From Rhizobium sullae (GTDB taxonomy: Bacteria; Pseudomonadota; Alphaproteobacteria; Rhizobiales; Rhizobiaceae): a stretch of 64,000 bases of DNA. The position numbers and the translations under genes were made by a program. The DNA lies in contig NZ_CP104143.1 in assembly GCF_025200715.1 (NCBI RefSeq), positions 1,984,001-2,048,000 of the forward strand. The letters are read 5' to 3'. Within the stretch, counting starts at the first letter, position 1, and each line of letters opens with the position of its first letter. This document shows, piece after piece, positions 18,326-25,951 of the stretch. The notes under the pieces were generated by a model, which saw nothing but the letters and a program-made list of their open reading frames with translations, had not been told where the DNA came from and ran no database searches.

Positions 18326-18652
18326 TCACAGATCGATGCGGAATTGCAGGTAATGGTGCGGTCGGTGGTGATGACGCCAATAATGGCGTTCCCTCCATCG
18401 CCGTTCGGCGCGCCAGGGCCGGTAGTAATAGCTGCGCTCATAGGCATACGGATCGTGGCGCCAGTCACGACGTTCATGCCGCCACGAATGACGCCAATGG
18501 CGGTGATGATCCCGGTAATGCACCTTCACGACGTCGCTCTTTTCGACGGAAGCAACCGGTGTATAGACGGGAGCGGCAACCACGGGCTCACCGGCAACGG
18601 CGGCCGAGCCGACCGAGAGAAGCGCTGCAACAGCAAAATGGACAATTCTCAT
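18326..18652 (-). CDS. Exported His/Arg/Trp/Tyr-rich protein
   Basis: A 108-residue protein with a Sec signal peptide (MRIVHFAVAALLSVGSAAVA, cleavage near residue 20) and a strong AGGAGG ribosome site. The mature half is dominated by His, Arg, Trp and Tyr in RHWRHSWRH-like runs. Such composition is seen in small rhizobial envelope proteins of unknown role; metal or polyanion binding is possible but not shown. It is a single gene between rlmB and trnT. Confidence 0.78.
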   Translation of the reverse strand: MRIVHFAVAALLSVGSAAVAGEPVVAAPVYTPVASVEKSDVVKVHYRDHHRHWRHSWRHERRDWRHDPYAYERSYYYRPWRAERRWRERHYWRHHHRPHHYLQFRIDL

Positions 18653-18833
18653 GGCTCACCTCCTTGATGACTGTGAGCGAAATCTGCTCCTCCTGCCCTG
18701 AACTTCTCCTGAATCGGTACTTCAGCTTTTGTTCATGAAATGGAGAGCGATTGGGTTATGATCGATCACGAAATCGCGCCCGGGCTGGATTTTCCCTTTA
18801 CACCCGGGAAGAATCTGCTAGTTGGCACGCATT

Positions 18834-18909
<76 letters not shown>

Positions 18910-19072
18910 TAATCCTCAATAAAATCAATATACTAAAGAAAACGGCATGTTAGCCGGCTACATCGATTTGCAAATTTTGGCGCATTTTTTGGCGCGGCCC
19001 GAATCGCAAACGCAGCCACTGCCGGTCGTCAAATCCGCTTTTCGCTTCGTTTGATGATCGCGGTCAGACCGA

Positions 19073-19744
19073 TCAGGCCTTCTCTCGGTCGCCGCCCCAC
19101 TTCACCATCGGATCGATGCCCTGCTTCTTCCAGTCATCGACCACGTGCCGGAGAAGGTCACAGGAGCCGTCAATGGAGAAGTCGAACGACGGATCGAACT
19201 CCGGCTCCCTGACGGCTTCCCACAGATAGCCGCCGAGAGCGTCCGCTGCGGTGGCCCGCGCTTTTGCGCGGGAGGCGTCGCCGTTCGTGAAGTCGAAGTC
19301 GCTTACCATCAACACGATTTGGTAGATTAGGGAGCCAGCGTCGATACATGGGATGAACCGGAGATAGTCCAGATCGAGCTTTACCCTCGCCGACCTGTTC
19401 TCGGAGAAATTGTTCCGCTTCAGCATCCCGTCGAAGCTCATCATCACTTGCATGGTGCCGACCTTGCAGGCGTTGTACCAGACTTGATATCGCCGACCGA
19501 ACTCCTGCCCTTCGAAACCTCGAATGCTCGTGTCGTTCAGCTCTTCAATGGCCCAAGGATCCGTGAGTTGCATATTCAGGAGGGCGGCGAACCAGCGGAA
19601 ATCGTCGAACAGGATTTCGTGCGCTGGAGTGATCCATGATGCAATAGCGCGGCCCGCCGCGAGAGATGCCGGCTGTTTATGCTCCGGCTTGTGACGTTCG
19701 CCCCCTAAGGCCGCGATGATGCCGCTGTATTCCTTGCGGACCAC
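19073..19744 (-). CDS. Hypothetical protein in accessory region
   Basis: A 223-residue soluble protein with no signal peptide or membrane helix and no motif I recognise. It is rich in aromatic residues in the middle (FDDFRWFAALLNMQ, then RYQVWYNAC). It begins seven bases downstream of a small membrane protein gene on the same strand, so the two probably share a transcript. The frame is open throughout and amino-acid use looks normal, so it is probably a real gene of unknown function. Confidence 0.65.
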   Translation of the reverse strand: MVRKEYSGIIAALGGERHKPEHKQPASLAAGRAIASWITPAHEILFDDFRWFAALLNMQLTDPWAIEELNDTSIRGFEGQEFGRRYQVWYNACKVGTMQVMMSFDGMLKRNNFSENRSARVKLDLDYLRFIPCIDAGSLIYQIVLMVSDFDFTNGDASRAKARATAADALGGYLWEAVREPEFDPSFDFSIDGSCDLLRHVVDDWKKQGIDPMVKWGGDREKA

Positions 19745-19751
19745 TCGCTCC

Positions 19752-19904
19752 TCAAGCGCCTGTAGCCTGCTTTCCTATCCAGAGAAGCACGACAGTCAGG
19801 ACACCCAGCCCGATGACGTAATCGGGAATGTTGAATTGCTTCTGGACGGCGACGACGACTGCTGCAATGGCGAAAGCAGCCCACATTCCAATGCGCTTGA
19901 TCAT
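19752..19904 (-). CDS. Small two-helix membrane protein
   Basis: A 50-residue protein from the ATG at 19904 (MIKRIGMWAAFAIAAVVVAV). It has two hydrophobic helices (about 6-22 and 28-46) joined by a short QKQFNIPDY loop. It lies between the PH-domain gene and the 223-residue hypothetical gene on the same strand, with short spacers. Holin-like size and topology are noted but no lysis gene is nearby. Confidence 0.55.
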   Translation of the reverse strand: MIKRIGMWAAFAIAAVVVAVQKQFNIPDYVIGLGVLTVVLLWIGKQATGA

Positions 19905-19920
19905 CCGCCTCCCCGCTCGA

Positions 19921-20298
19921 CTAGCGAAAAATAGCGGTGGCCAGTGCGCGCTGAATGCCGCGAACATCCGTGCCCTTCTTAAGGGTTTTTTGGATGGGAT
20001 CGGATGTTCCGGAGACCCAAATCTTGAGTTCCGATTCCAGGTCGAACGTGCCCGCAGTTTCTACCGAAAAACGGGTTATCGCCTTATAGGGCACTGACAT
20101 GTAGTCGACTTTGCTACCGGTGATCCCCTGAATGTCCACCAGAATGAGGCGCCACTGCGTGAAGACAAAGAAATCGCGGATAATCTTGAACGCCAGTTGG
20201 GGCTGCTCGCCTTCGATCAAGACGCCATTCAAACGCTTGTTGAGCTCGGTCGGATCGACCTTTGAACCATGACCAAGAAACCCGTCAAACAATCCCAT
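19921..20298 (-). CDS. Bacterial PH-domain protein (bPH family)
   Basis: A 125-residue protein from the ATG at 20298 (MGLFDGFLGHGSKVDPTEL). Nearly the whole length matches the bacterial pleckstrin-homology fold family: a LIEGEQPQLAFKIIRDFFVF strand region, then FTQWRLILVDIQGITGSKVD, then YKAITRFSVETAGTFDLESE. The family (Pfam bPH_1, as I recall it) forms ring-like oligomers of unknown ligand. It probably shares a transcript with the two genes below it and is divergent from the membrane protein gene at 20425. Confidence 0.82.
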   Translation of the reverse strand: MGLFDGFLGHGSKVDPTELNKRLNGVLIEGEQPQLAFKIIRDFFVFTQWRLILVDIQGITGSKVDYMSVPYKAITRFSVETAGTFDLESELKIWVSGTSDPIQKTLKKGTDVRGIQRALATAIFR

Positions 20299-20424
20299 GT
20301 CGTACACCCCATCGCTTCTGAAAATATCTCCTATCGATACCGTTTCTCTGTCTCTATCACCAACCATTCCTCTCGGTTGCCGTTGACTCCTGTATTCGGG
20401 GCGCAGCAACTGGGGATTACATTG

Positions 20425-20736
20425 ATGTGGGAAAAATATACGGACAAGTACAAAGCTTATAAGCTGGTGGCGCTTCCTATTGCGGCGTTTGGGACTACCG
20501 CGTCGATTATGTCAGTTGCATTTTATGGCGACGTCTCTATCAGCGCAAAACAGCTCGCCTTTGGGTGCGCAATGGCCTCGGCAATGGTTACGGCGATCGT
20601 CTCATTCTTGGAGTTGGTCGCCGATGCAAGGCAAAAAGAGCGACGTGCAGCGGAACAACTCGCCAGTGATCAGCGGATCGAGCAATTGGAAGTGCGCATC
20701 CGCATGCTGGAACAAGGGACAGCCGCCGCAGCCTAA
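20425..20736 (+). CDS. Small membrane protein with C-terminal coiled coil
   Basis: A 103-residue protein from the ATG at 20425 (MWEKYTDKYKAYKLVALPIA), preceded by a weak GGGGA site. Two hydrophobic helices (about 15-32 and 42-63) are followed by a charged coiled-coil tail (ARQKERRAAEQLASDQRIEQ). It is divergent from the PH-domain gene, and the local base composition is more AT-rich than the flanking core genes. No family is recognised. Confidence 0.55.
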   Translation: MWEKYTDKYKAYKLVALPIAAFGTTASIMSVAFYGDVSISAKQLAFGCAMASAMVTAIVSFLELVADARQKERRAAEQLASDQRIEQLEVRIRMLEQGTAAAA

Positions 20737-21194
20737 TTCCTGGTTTTCCGAAGTCTCCAAACGAGAAACCCGTTTATCGCTACGAATGACGCTAGTAGCT
20801 TCTTCATTTTCTGTTCTCTTTTTTGCGGCGCGCCGTTGAACGAGGCTAGATTGCCGCACACTCCAGTTTCGCCTCATCGTTAAACACGCAAGCGGCGCGG
20901 ATGAAACTCCCTCGATTCCGTCGCTCCGGCGGGTAAAATGCGGCGCAGAAAAGTCATCGGAGCCGACGAACGGTCCGAGAAAACTCTCGCGGGGGTCGCG
21001 AGCGACCGCTGTCAGCACAATTCCGATTCCGAGATCGGCGGACGTGCTTTGGCTTCAGCTTGCCCCCCAAAAAAAATACAAGAAACCATCCCACTCCCCG
21101 TAGCCGCGGGAGATTTCGTCGGCTTGCAAGCCGCCGCAGTTCCTACAGTTTCCAGTAGTAGACGGCGAATCGTCTTTGGCCTATCGATGGACCC
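20737..21194. other. Gene-poor 458-base spacer
   Basis: I see no convincing gene. A 24-codon frame on the minus strand at 20733-20807 is too short to support. A short A-run lies near 21068. The stretch should include the promoter of the MNT/HEPN gene. Confidence 0.5.
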
Positions 21195-22105
21195 ATGCGA
21201 TCGTCCCTGGAACATCTGCCGGAAGAAAAGCAGCGCGAGCTTGCCCGCGTCGTTGCGATCATCCATGAGGAGTTCGCCGATGCGCTGTCAGGCACATCTG
21301 CCGCCTTCAAGAAGCGCGGCCGGATCTTAAAGATTTTGCTCTTCGGTTCGTATAGCCGCGGCACCTGGGTCGACGAGCCGCACACGATGAAGGGCTACCG
21401 CTCCGACTACGACATCCTGGTGCTCGTCAATTCCAAACAGCTGGCGGAGCCACAATACTGGGAGAAAGCGCCGACCGGCTGATGTGGGATAGGGATGTGA
21501 AGACGCCGGTCGGGCTGATCGTCCATGGCGCCAGGGAGGTGAACAACTTCCTCGCCGACGGCCAGTATTTCTTCGTCGACATCCTGCGCGAGGGCATCGT
21601 GCTCTACGAGCTCGACGACCGGCCGTTGGCCGAACCGAGAAAACTCTCCGCTCTCGATTCCTATAGGGTGGCGAAGGAGCATTTCGCGAACAAGTTTCCC
21701 TCAGCATTGAGCTTTCTGGATACCACTCAGTATCTGCTTGGGAAAGACCAACTCAGCCACGCGGCATTCGAACTACACCAGTCCGTCGAGTCGGCGTACT
21801 CCGCTTTGCTTCTCACCCTGACCAACTACAGCCCGCCATCGCACAATCTGAAATTCCTGCGCGGGCTGGCTGAAGATCAGGACCGCCGGCTGATCGACGC
21901 ATGGCCGCGCGACCAGCACCGCTATACCGCCTGGTACAACATTCTCAACGAAGCCTATGTCAAGGCGCGCTACTCGAAGCACTTCGAGATCACCGACGAG
22001 GCGCTTGGCTGGCTACTTGAGCGGACAGAACACTTGCATCAGATTGTCGCGGCGATTTGTAAGGAGCGTCTTTCCGAACTGGAGCGGGCAAGCGCCGCCA
22101 ACTGA
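21195..22105 (+). pseudogene. MNT nucleotidyltransferase-HEPN protein, split by a one-base deletion
   Basis: Two frames together make one protein. The first (21195-21482, 95 residues) is a minimal nucleotidyltransferase with Gly51-Ser52 and Asp71/Asp73 (GSYSRG..., SDYDILV). The second (21482-22105, 207 residues) carries the rest of that domain and a C-terminal HEPN domain (AAFELHQSVESAYSALLLTL, YSPPSHNLKFLRGL). One base missing near 21470 shifts the frame, giving stop and restart as TGATG at 21480-21484. Both halves may still be made by coupled translation. MNT/HEPN pairs act as toxin-antitoxin modules in which MNT adenylylates the HEPN RNase; fused forms are known in alphaproteobacteria. Confidence 0.75.
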
Positions 22106-22399
22106 CGGCCAAAATCTGCGCACCACACTCGAAATGCGGCATGGCTGTTAGGAGCGAATTCCACCCTCTCCGCCTTCTGGTACACGTCGGGGTGCCGCCG
22201 AGCTCCCGTGTGATCGTCTCGGCTCAATGTCTTCGATGAGTCGGCCGGCCGGATCGTTAAACTTTGCCTTCGACGGTTCACCGATGACACGGCCGGGACA
22301 GCCGTTGTACGAATTCGATCCGGCACACTTCCGTCACGGTTACAGCGTTGGCGAATTGCATTACATTCTCCGATCGAGTGAGTGTCAGCGAGGCTTGTC
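22106..22399. other. 294-base spacer without a supported gene
   Basis: Short overlapping frames only; no ribosome site combined with protein-like sequence. Nothing further seen. Confidence 0.4.
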
Positions 22400-22639
22400 A
22401 TGCCCGACCAGACAAAATGCCCAAAATGCGGGAGCGCCGACTGTTTGCAATATGTCGATCGGCTGATGCTCGATTCGGTTGTCAAACATGCGGGCAGTCA
22501 CTTTTTCGTCCCTCCCGATCCTGTCGGCGCCTATGTTCGTTGGCAATGCTCAGCGTGCGGCGGGAACGGAAGTGGGAAAGTGACATGGGTAGGGCCAGGA
22601 AGCGTTGAGATTTTCCATTGGAAGATGAAGGAGTCGTAA
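22400..22639 (+). CDS. Small zinc-ribbon-like protein
   Basis: A 79-residue protein from the ATG at 22400, preceded by GAGG seven bases away. An N-terminal CPKC and a later CSAC, plus an additional Cys at SADC, form a likely zinc ribbon with VRWQCSACGG. The C-terminus ends in an aromatic-rich strand. No close family is recognised. The gene is in the accessory region and has no same-strand partner within 300 bases. Confidence 0.55.
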   Translation: MPDQTKCPKCGSADCLQYVDRLMLDSVVKHAGSHFFVPPDPVGAYVRWQCSACGGNGSGKVTWVGPGSVEIFHWKMKES

Positions 22640-23152
22640 CGGCTCCCGGATCATCGAAAGCCAGCGAGCGCATCGGACCGCCGCTTCGTCGGGCGTGCTG
22701 CCTTGAATTCAGCAGCATCATCACGCCATAGCGCAAGGCCGACATCAGATCGTCTCTCAGCTTCACGACCACACCTTCTTTCCGATGGTACAGAGAACAC
22801 ATTGAAGGTAAGCGATGAAACAACCCCATCTAGCGACGGCTAAGCCGAGGGTCTATTCGCGCCAGACGGGGTCAATGCACCGCTTACGATTGGCAAGAGA
22901 GCCTATGAATTGGCAAACGTGCTGCGCGGGATCGCAGGCCTACAGCCACCAGATTTCGGAACCATTCTGCAGCCGCTATTTAAGTAATCTCGAACAGGCC
23001 ATTCGCGTCATTCGAAGATCGCCCCTTTCGTCAACAGCTCTTTCTCTTTGAAGCGGCCAGTAGATTTGTCGATCCTCACGTAGAGCTTGCGCCCGGACCC
23101 CCGGACGCTCCCGATCGCATCGTCCGCCGAGAACAGGCTTCCAGCCTACTTC
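22640..23152. other. 513-base spacer with a possible gene remnant
   Basis: No intact gene is seen. On the minus strand 23008-23133 reads as a protein-like tail (GRKLYVRIDKSTGRFKEKEL) ending in TGA but is cut off upstream by an in-frame TAG, so it may be the end of a decayed gene. Confidence 0.35.
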
Positions 23153-23326
23153 TCAGTTGCTGCCGTCGTTCGACCGCGACTTCCGGGCCTCGTTGTTGGT
23201 TGATGACGCCGTCTTCCCGTCGGGCTGCTGGCCGAAATAGGTGCCGCCTAGATGGCCGCCGGCGCTGGTATTTTCGACCTGGCGTTCGGCCCGCTTCACT
23301 AGTTTTTTGACGTCTGTCTTGCTCAT
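23153..23326 (-). CDS. 57-residue hydrophilic protein with an EcfG-type promoter
   Basis: Starts MSKTDVKKLVKRAERQVENT with a GGAG ribosome site ten bases upstream. The protein is basic, hydrophilic and probably disordered, with a GGHLGGTYFG segment and a Ser/Asn/Arg tail. A match to the alphaproteobacterial general-stress promoter (GGAAC-N16-CGTT) lies 36-60 bases upstream, so it is probably induced in stationary phase or stress. No family is recognised. Confidence 0.62.
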   Translation of the reverse strand: MSKTDVKKLVKRAERQVENTSAGGHLGGTYFGQQPDGKTASSTNNEARKSRSNDGSN

Positions 23327-23361
23327 TTTGTCGCTCCATTGGATGGTGGTGACAGGGGAAC

Positions 23362-23386
23362 AACGACACGCGGCCAAGAGAGTTCC
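23362..23386 (-). promoter_or_regulatory. Putative EcfG/RpoE2 promoter
   Basis: On the minus strand GGAAC, 16 bases, then CGTT. This matches the consensus for the extracytoplasmic-function sigma factor of the general stress response (EcfG, RpoE2 in Sinorhizobium). It is correctly placed for the 57-residue gene that starts at 23326. Confidence 0.65.
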
Positions 23387-23518
23387 GCCTTTGCGGGGAG
23401 CCCGGCGCAACCGCGCGCGGTATTGCTTTTGCATGGCTGTTTCCTTGACAAATCCACCAGGCGCACTTGAAAGTATCCCGCTCGTGCGCGCTTTGACAAT
23501 TATGGATTGCGATATCGA

Positions 23519-23779
23519 ATGCCCAAGAAGCCGAAACTCGAACATTCGGAACTCGCCGGCGAATTCACAGAGGACGACGTTACCGTACTCGTCGACATCT
23601 TCCGGACGGCCGGTTCCAATGAGGACTGGTCGATGGAGGTCGTGACGCAGGATGAGGACCTGATCCGCTGGGACGAGCCTTTTGCGACCGATCGCGAGGC
23701 GTTCGACGAATTCCTGGCGACAGTTGCGCGCGACGGCATTCGGTCGTTCCTGGACGACAGTGAGCCATCCGTGCACTGA
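23519..23779 (+). CDS. Small acidic hypothetical protein
   Basis: An 86-residue acidic protein from the ATG at 23519 (MPKKPKLEHSELAGEFTEDD); a TTG 12 bases upstream is an alternative. It has a compact alpha/beta look with conserved-looking Trp/Asp segments (GSNEDWSMEVVTQDEDLIRW). The ribosome site is weak. It precedes another small gene on the same strand by 85 bases. The function is unknown. Confidence 0.6.
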   Translation: MPKKPKLEHSELAGEFTEDDVTVLVDIFRTAGSNEDWSMEVVTQDEDLIRWDEPFATDREAFDEFLATVARDGIRSFLDDSEPSVH

Positions 23780-23864
23780 CCCCGGCGCACGTGTTATTCC
23801 GCCGCTTGACCAACGCGTTCGCGCTCATGCTAAAATATGGTATGGTCGCCGCGGGAGAGAGGTG

Positions 23865-24071
23865 ATGCGACGGTACAATCTCCGGCATGAAGCCGATGAT
23901 CGCTGGCTTGTTGTTGATGGAATGACAATGCAGCCGGCCGCTTTGGACGGTATCCCGATCTGCGGCATGCAGTGGGCGGAAGCCTGCGATATGGTCGATC
24001 TCATGAATACACTCGACAGCATCGAACGGGCGTCGGATCGCTACGCGACGTCCTCGCGCCGGAGCGCCTGA
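23865..24071 (+). CDS. Small hypothetical protein
   Basis: A 68-residue protein from the ATG at 23865, preceded by GAGAGAGG. It starts MRRYNLRHEADDRWLVVDGM and contains WAEACDMVDLMNTLD, a short amphipathic helix. No recognised family; the good ribosome site and the protein-like composition support it. Confidence 0.55.
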   Translation: MRRYNLRHEADDRWLVVDGMTMQPAALDGIPICGMQWAEACDMVDLMNTLDSIERASDRYATSSRRSA

Positions 24072-24395
24072 CGGCCTTTTTTTGCGTTTCCTGAAAATCT
24101 GCAGTCGAAGATTGATCCTGCCTGTCGGCAACCGGTCGGCCTGCTTCTTCGAAATTGGGTAGATCCTATGAGGAGGGGTGGATAGCAATCAGCGCTGTGG
24201 CAAAGTCAAAGTGAGGGTCGCTTAACCACAAACATCCTACCTTGGAGGCAAGCATGCCCGTTGCAGCTCACCGATCCGAAGCGCCGACCACTATCCACCC
24301 TCCACCCTCCCTCAGATCTACATTATTGCGTGCTTTTGCCGGAACGGAACAAATCCGTCCTCCGCCGGTTCGAATCATCAAAGGAGGATCAAAGC
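24072..24395 (+). other. 324-base spacer with promoter region of the next operon
   Basis: There is no strong gene. A GGAGG-led ATG at 24254 opens a frame that runs into the next gene, but its sequence is proline-rich and unlike a protein. The stretch ends with an EcfG-like promoter and the ribosome site of the small operon at 24396. Confidence 0.45.
24346..24370 (+). promoter_or_regulatory. Putative EcfG/RpoE2 promoter
   Basis: GGAAC at 24346-24350, a 17-base spacer and GTT at 24368-24370 (equivalently GGAAC-N16-GGTT). It lies nine bases before the AAAGGAGG ribosome site of the small operon at 24396. A second GGAAC lies directly before it at 24341. It departs from CGTT by one base, so it is a weaker match than the one at 23362. 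Confidence 0.5.
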
Positions 24396-24569
24396 ATGGT
24401 TGCAGATTATCTTTGGCTCTTCGCTATCGCCGGCGGCGCCTTCCTTCTCGGCTGCGCGATCGCCTATGGCATGCTCACAAACCGCAAACTCTCGCACAGT
24501 GAGCAGGACGCGCAGGACCGCAAGGTGCGGAAACTCTACGAGAAACCGCCGCACGAGGCATCGCGATGA
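24396..24569 (+). CDS. Small membrane protein, first gene of a three-gene operon
   Basis: A 57-residue protein (MVADYLWLFAIAGGAFLLGC...) with a very strong AAAGGAGG ribosome site. One transmembrane helix (about 6-26) is followed by a charged cytoplasmic tail (SEQDAQDRKVRKLYEKPP). Its stop overlaps the start of the next gene (ATGA at 24566), so they are translationally coupled. No named family; small membrane proteins of this kind are often part of the rhizobial stress regulon. Confidence 0.7.
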   Translation: MVADYLWLFAIAGGAFLLGCAIAYGMLTNRKLSHSEQDAQDRKVRKLYEKPPHEASR

Positions 24570-24703
24570 ACCGCCGGTTCGCTTGGGGCGTCGCCGTTGC
24601 TCTGGCGCTTGCCGCAGTCCTCGCCGCCGAGAGCGCCGGCTATTTCCAGCCGACCGAAACGCCCGGCCGGCCCTCGCCTCACGCGATCGACCAGTCACAG
24701 TAG
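24566..24703 (+). CDS. Small secreted or membrane-anchored protein
   Basis: A 45-residue protein starting MNRRFAWGVAVALALAAVLA, with an uncleaved anchor or signal peptide of about 20 residues and a short Pro-rich extracytoplasmic tail. The start overlaps the stop of the preceding gene. The stop is followed at once by GGAGG, the ribosome site of the third gene. The function is unknown. Confidence 0.6.
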   Translation: MNRRFAWGVAVALALAAVLAAESAGYFQPTETPGRPSPHAIDQSQ

Positions 24704-24712
24704 GAGGTCGAG

Positions 24713-25051
24713 ATGGCTGCTCAGGACAAGAGATTTGATTCGGGCACCGATGATGCGCGCTGCTCGGACTCTGCGGCCGCTGCGCAGCGCCGCGAGGAGG
24801 CCAAATCGCGGGCCGCGCGCGGGCTGGCATCCGGCATGGGCCATCTGCACGAAGGCTCGCTGGACATCAAGCCCGAGGACGTCAATCGAGCGCGGGACCA
24901 GCGCGCAGGGGAAATCGAGCCCGATGAACGCGCGAAACAGTCCGCCGTGAAGGAACACGCGCGCCTGCACGGCGACGCCTACATCGTCGAATCCGACCTG
25001 GAAGACCAGGATCAGCGCGAAGCAGCGCCGGGCACGAGAGAACAGAAATAG
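24713..25051 (+). CDS. Highly charged hydrophilic protein
   Basis: A 112-residue protein rich in Ala, Arg, Glu and Asp with no hydrophobic core (AAAAQRREEAKSRAARGLAS, NRARDQRAGEIEPDERAKQS). It has a GGAGG ribosome site and closes the three-gene unit. The composition resembles stress-linked hydrophilin-like proteins. That is only a comparison of composition, not homology. Confidence 0.68.
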   Translation: MAAQDKRFDSGTDDARCSDSAAAAQRREEAKSRAARGLASGMGHLHEGSLDIKPEDVNRARDQRAGEIEPDERAKQSAVKEHARLHGDAYIVESDLEDQDQREAAPGTREQK

Positions 25052-25173
25052 CGGTCTCCATCGTCTCTCCGGCGGCGCGCGCAGCGCAGGCGGAGCTATT
25101 TGCTTGCGCGCAAAAAACCTTGTCGCAGAAGCCCTTTATCCTTTAGCTAGGCGAAGATCATAAAGGGCATCGC

Positions 25174-25947
25174 ATGGGCCGTTCATTTCAGACACTTTGT
25201 TTCCTCGCTTCATCGGCAACGGAGGCGCTTGCTGCGCGGGAGGAGTTGATTCGCCTTTATGGGGATGTCCCCGCCGAGGAAGCCGATGTCATCGTGGCGC
25301 TCGGAGGCGACGGCTTCATGCTGCAGACGCTGCACGGCACAATGAATTCCGGCAAGCTCGTCTATGGCATGAACCGCGGCTCCGTCGGTTTCCTGATGAA
25401 TGACTACCGCACCAAGAAACTGCACGACCGCATCTGCTCGGCCGTCGAAAATGCCTTCCATCCTTTGCAGATGACGACGGCCAATGCGGACGGCACCAAT
25501 TCCACCGCGCTCGCCATCAACGAGGTTTCGCTCTTCCGCCAGTCCTATCAGGCCGCCAAGCTGCGCGTCGAGGTCGACGGGCATGTGCGCCTCGCGGAAC
25601 TGATTTGCGACGGCCTGATGGTGGCAACGCCCGCAGGCTCCACCGCCTACAATCTTTCGGCCCACGGCCCAATTCTGCCGCTCGAAGCGCCGCTGCTTGC
25701 CATGACGCCAGTCAGCGCCTTCCGTCCGCGGCGCTGGCGCGGCGCGCTGTTGCCGAACAAGGTGACGGTCGACATCCATATTCTCGAGGCCGAAAAACGC
25801 CCGGTGAATGCGGTTGCCGACAACGCCGAGGTGAAGTCAGTGCTGCATATCCGCATCGGCCAGTCGGAGCACATGACGGCGCGGATCCTTTCCGATCCGG
25901 ACCGCTCCTGGTCGGATCGCATCCTTGCCGAACAATTCGAGGATTGA
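25174..25947 (+). CDS. nadK: NAD kinase
   Basis: A 257-residue cytoplasmic enzyme that phosphorylates NAD to NADP with ATP or polyphosphate. The GGDG motif (VALGGDGFMLQTLHG, about residues 46-60) and the NRGSVGFLMN segment mark the NAD kinase fold. The second conserved region ATPAGSTAYNLSAHGPILPL is also present. It is on the short side, as in other rhizobia. A signal-peptide protein gene follows four bases later. Confidence 0.95.
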   Translation: MGRSFQTLCFLASSATEALAAREELIRLYGDVPAEEADVIVALGGDGFMLQTLHGTMNSGKLVYGMNRGSVGFLMNDYRTKKLHDRICSAVENAFHPLQMTTANADGTNSTALAINEVSLFRQSYQAAKLRVEVDGHVRLAELICDGLMVATPAGSTAYNLSAHGPILPLEAPLLAMTPVSAFRPRRWRGALLPNKVTVDIHILEAEKRPVNAVADNAEVKSVLHIRIGQSEHMTARILSDPDRSWSDRILAEQFED

Positions 25948-25951
25948 GGCC

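Noticed and set aside
20733-20807. 24-codon minus-strand frame (MKKLLASFVAINGFLVWRLR...)
   Set aside because: It looks like a short membrane peptide, but it is too short and lacks a strong ribosome site; I could not support it.
22815-23051. 78-residue plus-strand frame in the 22.6-23.1 kb spacer
   Set aside because: There is no ribosome site, no recognisable composition or motif, and it overlaps a better minus-strand remnant.
23008-23133. Protein-like tail on the minus strand (RKLYVRIDKSTGRFKEKEL)
   Set aside because: It is cut off upstream by TAG and has no start; at best the end of a lost gene.
24254-24502. Frame with a good GGAGG site before the small operon
   Set aside because: The sequence is proline/arginine-rich without a fold-like pattern and overlaps the better-supported gene at 24396 in another phase.
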